DNA of 64,000 nucleotides. Origin: Gemmatimonadota bacterium. GTDB taxonomy: Bacteria > Gemmatimonadota > Gemmatimonadetes > Longimicrobiales > Gaopeijiaceae. The stretch lies in contig JAJDXG010000014.1 of assembly GCA_022823365.1 (NCBI GenBank), forward strand, positions 98,560-162,559, read 5' to 3'. Shown here one piece after another: positions 61,248-64,000 of the stretch. The notes beneath the pieces are model-generated. The model made no database searches, was not told where the DNA came from, and saw only the letters and a list, made by a program, of their open reading frames with translations. Each line of letters starts with the position of its first letter. Position 1 is the stretch's first letter. A program made the position numbers and the translations under genes.

Positions 61248-62405
61248 TCAGAGCCAGTCGAGCAGGCCTTCGTCCGGCACGATCCGCGCCAGAAAGGCCT
61301 CCACCGGCAGACACCAGATACCGTCGATTCTCAACCGTTCGGAGCCACGGTACAAGAGTGCCCCGGTCGCCTCCGGGTAATCCCCTCGGAATGTCCGCAG
61401 GGCTCGGAGGTCGGAGGCATGCACGCGACGGGCGTTCTTGACTTCGAATGCGTGGAAGCCGGCTTCTCCGTAGACAACGAAATCGACCTCGGACCCTCCT
61501 CGGGTGCGCCAGAAGTACACGGACGCGTCGCCAGGTGAATACGCCGCCCAGGCCCGCAGATGCTGAGCCACCAGCCCTTCGAGCGCCTGGCCGTCGATCT
61601 CGCCGGGACGGTCGAGTGGTCCGGTGGGACGCAAGGAGCGGAAGACGCCCGTGTCGAACAGGTAGACCTTGTCGCGGGCTACGGTCGCCCGTTTGGCGCG
61701 CTTGCGGAACACCGGCAGCCGAAACGCGACCAGGAGGTCCTCCAGGATGCCGACGTAACCGGCGACCACCTTGCGCTCCACTTCGCACTCCCTGGCGATG
61801 GACGAGATGTTCAGCTGCCCGCCGTGGGAGAAGCTGATCGCTTCCAGAAACCGCGCAAAGCCGCCGACGTTGCGGGTAAGTCCCTCGGCGCGCACCTCCT
61901 GATCGATGTAGACGCTGGCATAGGCGCCCAGGCTCCTTTCGGGATCGCGCGCATCGACGACGAGGGGGACCAGGCCGGTTGCAAGAGCGCGCTCGATATC
62001 GAAAGTGGGCAACTCGGCAGCCATGAAGGGATGAAGGGTGCAGTGCAAGGCCCGGCCTCCCAACAGGTTGACATCACCGCGCCTCAACTTGCGGGCGCTC
62101 GACCCGGTCAGCACGAAGCGCGGTGGCGACGGGCTCTCCAGGATTGCGTGCACAACGGAGAGCAGTTCCGGCACCCTCTGAACCTCGTCGATTACGACGG
62201 TGCGCGCCTGCGGGGAACCGGCCAGCAGCCGGCGGAGCCGTTCCGGGCGCGCCAGCAACCTTCGGTGGAGGGGCGGTTCCAGCAGATCGAGGTACAGGGA
62301 GTCGGGCAATTGCGCGCGCAGCCATGTAGACTTGCCGGTTCCACGGGGACCGAACAGGAAGAAGCTCTGCTCGGGAATGCGGAAAAATCGACGTACAAAA
62401 TCCAT
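61248..62405 (-). CDS. AAA ATPase with DUF4143 domain
   Basis: 385-residue P-loop protein: Walker A LFGPRGTGKSTWLRA, Walker B TVVIDEVQRVPELL and sensor FVLTGSSARKLRRGDVNLLGGRA. Then comes a winged-helix-like segment (LNISSIARECEVERKVVAGYVGILEDL). The C-terminal DUF4143 is a PD-(D/E)xK-like nuclease fold (GSEVDFVVYGEAGFHAFEVKNAR). Such proteins are widespread and little characterised. The start ATG 62405 lies inside one arm of an inverted repeat, hinting at autoregulation. Confidence 0.85.
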   Translation of the reverse strand: MDFVRRFFRIPEQSFFLFGPRGTGKSTWLRAQLPDSLYLDLLEPPLHRRLLARPERLRRLLAGSPQARTVVIDEVQRVPELLSVVHAILESPSPPRFVLTGSSARKLRRGDVNLLGGRALHCTLHPFMAAELPTFDIERALATGLVPLVVDARDPERSLGAYASVYIDQEVRAEGLTRNVGGFARFLEAISFSHGGQLNISSIARECEVERKVVAGYVGILEDLLVAFRLPVFRKRAKRATVARDKVYLFDTGVFRSLRPTGPLDRPGEIDGQALEGLVAQHLRAWAAYSPGDASVYFWRTRGGSEVDFVVYGEAGFHAFEVKNARRVHASDLRALRTFRGDYPEATGALLYRGSERLRIDGIWCLPVEAFLARIVPDEGLLDWL

Positions 62406-62441
62406 TTTGGGTCGCAAACTGGAGTTGACGATGCCAAAATG
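62403..62441. repeat. Inverted repeat CATTTTGG / CCAAAATG at the DUF4143 gene start
   Basis: CATTTTGG at 62403-62410 is perfectly complementary to CCAAAATG at 62434-62441, with 23 bases between, so the centres are 31 bp (three turns) apart. The inner arm contains the start codon. It may be an operator. The rest of the 140-base gap to the SDR gene shows nothing more. Confidence 0.4.
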
Positions 62442-62545
62442 TACGGCTCGGGGTGGCATGAGTCAATGTGCGCGCAAGTCGTGTGCCCCCAACAGGAAGC
62501 CCGCTTGCGGCGCTGTTGCCAACCTTCGCGCCCACCTGGGGATTC

Positions 62546-63247
62546 TCAGAACGGATTCGTCGCGAACACCGCCAGTTCGGGCACGAAGCCGCGGGAATCC
62601 ACCTTGAGCGCGCCCACTACCGCGCTGGCGATCTCCCTGGGCGTGAGCTTCTTGTCGGAGCGCGCGCGCTCGACGCCCGCCTTGGCGGCGAAGTTGGTCA
62701 TGACCTCGCTCGGATTGACGAGCGTGACCCGGATGTCGTGGCGGCGGAGTTCATCGCGCCAGCATTCGGTCATGCCGCGCAGCGCGAACTTGGAGGAGGC
62801 GTAGGCGGTGCGTCCGCCGCTCCCCCGGAGCCCCGAAGTCGAAGCGATGTTGATCAGCTCGCCCCTTCCCCGATCGATGAAGTGCCGGGCGGCCTCGCGC
62901 GCCATCAGGAAGGCCCCGAAGACGTTGGTGCGGTAGACCCTCTCGAGCTCCTCGAGGGTCATGTCCACCAGCGGCTTGAAGAGGCCGAAGCCGGCGTTGT
63001 TGACGAGGATGTCGAGGTGGCCGTGCTTCCTGATCACCTCGCTCACGGTGTGCACGGCGTCAGCCTCGACGCTCACGTCTCCCGCGATCCAGTGCGCCCC
63101 GGTCTCCTCGGCGGTCAGCTGCAGGAAGTCCTTGCGGCGACCGGTAATGGTAACGATCGCGCCCTCCGCGATCAGCGCCTCGGCGATGGCACGGCCGATC
63201 CCCTCGGACCCGCCGGTGACCAGCGCGACGGCATTGTTGAGTTCCAT
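62546..63247 (-). CDS. Short-chain dehydrogenase/reductase
   Basis: NAD(P)-dependent oxidoreductase of 233 residues. The cofactor motif is ALVTGGSEGIGRAIAEAL, followed by DILVNNAGFGLF, the catalytic Ser in INIASTSGLRG and YxxxK in TAYASSKFAL. TITGRRKDF after strand 2 suggests an NADP preference because of the basic residues. The substrate is unknown; the layout resembles FabG-like 3-ketoacyl reductases. It is read in the same direction as the amidase gene upstream. Confidence 0.9.
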   Translation of the reverse strand: MELNNAVALVTGGSEGIGRAIAEALIAEGAIVTITGRRKDFLQLTAEETGAHWIAGDVSVEADAVHTVSEVIRKHGHLDILVNNAGFGLFKPLVDMTLEELERVYRTNVFGAFLMAREAARHFIDRGRGELINIASTSGLRGSGGRTAYASSKFALRGMTECWRDELRRHDIRVTLVNPSEVMTNFAAKAGVERARSDKKLTPREIASAVVGALKVDSRGFVPELAVFATNPF

Positions 63248-63278
63248 GAATGTCTCGGCGCTGGATTGGCGGGGTGGG

Positions 63279-64000
63279 CTACGGCGAAGTGCTGGCCCGT
63301 CCGGGCGGCGGCGTGATCGGGAACGCGATGATGCCCTCGACGATCCCCCGTGCGACCAGCTCGGGCTGCGACACGATGACCTCGCGGTCGCCGGCGTTGG
63401 TAAGGAAGCCGGTTTCGATGATCGCCGCGATGGTCATGGGATGCAGGGCGTGTTCGTAGCGGCGGAAGTTGAAGGCGTAGTAGTTGCGCATGCGCCGGGT
63501 GACGGTCGGGAGGCGCCTGATGCCGGTCACCTCGCCGTATTTCCGGTTGAGCAGGTCGACGAAATCGGAGGCGCGGCCGGTGGCGTCGCGGCCCGGGGCC
63601 GCCACCCGGTAGCCGGTCGTGCCGGGGTCGTTGCTCGCATCGGCGTGGATGGCGATGAAGAGGTGGGCGCGGTAGTCGGGGGGCACCACGGCGGGCAGGA
63701 TGTCGACCACGTAGCCCAGCTCCTCCAGCATGGCGCCGGTGTGGCGCGCGATCTCGAGGTTCACCTCCCATTCGGCGAGCCCGTTCCAGCTGGCCCCGTT
63801 GCGCCGCAGTCCCGACAGCTCGCGGGGGGCCTCCTCGGTTCGCCAGTGACCCACCTGCAGGGCGATCCGCACCGCGCCGTCGGGGGCGCGCCACTCCTCC
63901 GGGGTGGGAATGGGTCCCGGGTAGCGGTTGTAGTTCCGCCAGCGGCGCCGACGAGGTGCCTCCTGGGGCGGCGCCTCCTGCGCTTCCTGTATGGTCGGGG
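63279..64000 (-). CDS. N-acetylmuramoyl-L-alanine amidase (Amidase_3), C-terminal part
   Basis: Zinc amidase that cuts peptide stems from peptidoglycan. The 5' end lies beyond the right edge; about 240 codons are visible and the frame stays open to the edge. Visible marks are IALQVGHWRT (first zinc His), EWEVNLEIARHTG (zinc Glu), LFIAIHADAS (zinc His) and AAIIETGFLTNAGDREVI (catalytic Glu). The upstream part is an Arg/Pro-rich linker with RRRRWRNYNRYPGP, suggesting a signal and linker before the catalytic domain. An internal GTG at 63872 is unlikely to be the start. Confidence 0.88.
   Translation of the reverse strand, partial: PTIQEAQEAPPQEAPRRRRWRNYNRYPGPIPTPEEWRAPDGAVRIALQVGHWRTEEAPRELSGLRRNGASWNGLAEWEVNLEIARHTGAMLEELGYVVDILPAVVPPDYRAHLFIAIHADASNDPGTTGYRVAAPGRDATGRASDFVDLLNRKYGEVTGIRRLPTVTRRMRNYYAFNFRRYEHALHPMTIAAIIETGFLTNAGDREVIVSQPELVARGIVEGIIAFPITPPPGRASTSP

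Overview
This is a GC-rich, gene-dense bacterial chromosome segment. Many genes overlap start-to-stop (ATGA, GTGA, TTGA), and GTG and TTG starts are frequent. The mix of TonB-dependent receptors, S9 and serine-hydrolase exported enzymes, Tat-exported PLP enzymes, DUF3667 and housekeeping genes resembles Gemmatimonadota. That placement is an inference from gene style, not from a marker-gene tree. I see no phage, CRISPR array or insertion sequence; two PIN-type toxin-antitoxin pairs are the only mobile-flavoured elements.

Layout. 1-2212 (minus): aroA (cut by the edge), tyrA and rnz in an overlapping operon. 2237-7602: a TonB receptor and two exported PLP enzymes facing each other. 7758-7840: tRNA-Leu(UAA). 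7930-10804: an NhaC antiporter, then a TIGR04076 protein with an aldo/keto reductase. 10948-17710: gltB, gltD and a peroxiredoxin with an in-frame UGA. 17804-25940: a VOC protein, a four-gene polyamine-type ABC importer, a lipoprotein, a second TonB receptor and a membrane protein. 25944-29289: FKBP isomerase, SLOG protein, alpha-carbonic anhydrase, amino-acid permease. 29259-40090: a quinohemoprotein amine dehydrogenase (QHNDH) locus, qhpA-D-C-B-F-E plus a detached qhpG, with an RHH/PIN module and an SRPBCC gene between them. 40105-50287: a surface LVIVD-type protein, a TIGR01777 protein, rpe, rpiA, class I aldolase, DAHP synthase, argH, argG and thioredoxin 2. 50369-64000: an outer-membrane barrel, threonine dehydratase, a class II amidotransferase, an S9 peptidase, a SelW-type selenoprotein, VapBC, a serine hydrolase, DUF3667, a DUF4143 ATPase, an SDR and a cell-wall amidase (cut by the edge).

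Main results. First, two genes carry an in-frame UGA exactly where the catalytic cysteine or selenocysteine of their family lies: the peroxiredoxin TxxC/U motif at 17363 and the Rdx/SelW CxxU motif at 56888. Each UGA is followed after exactly 15 nt by a perfect 6-bp stem whose apical loop reads N-G-U. This fits bacterial SECIS rules and argues that the organism makes selenoproteins. Second, there is a nearly complete QHNDH biogenesis locus. Its gamma-subunit precursor keeps all eight residues of the four cross-links known from the proteobacterial enzyme but has a much longer leader. Third, GTCA/TGAC-type half-site clusters spaced by 10-11 or 21 bp recur at several intergenic places (4697, 6121, 32942, 52773; a related 21-bp pair at 22573). 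They suggest a shared regulator.

How it fits together. The polyamine-type importer, the periplasmic amine dehydrogenase and the amino-acid permease suggest growth on amines. The glutamate synthase, aromatic, arginine and pentose-phosphate genes are ordinary biosynthesis. The seleno-peroxiredoxin and thioredoxin 2 fit thiol/selenol redox defence.
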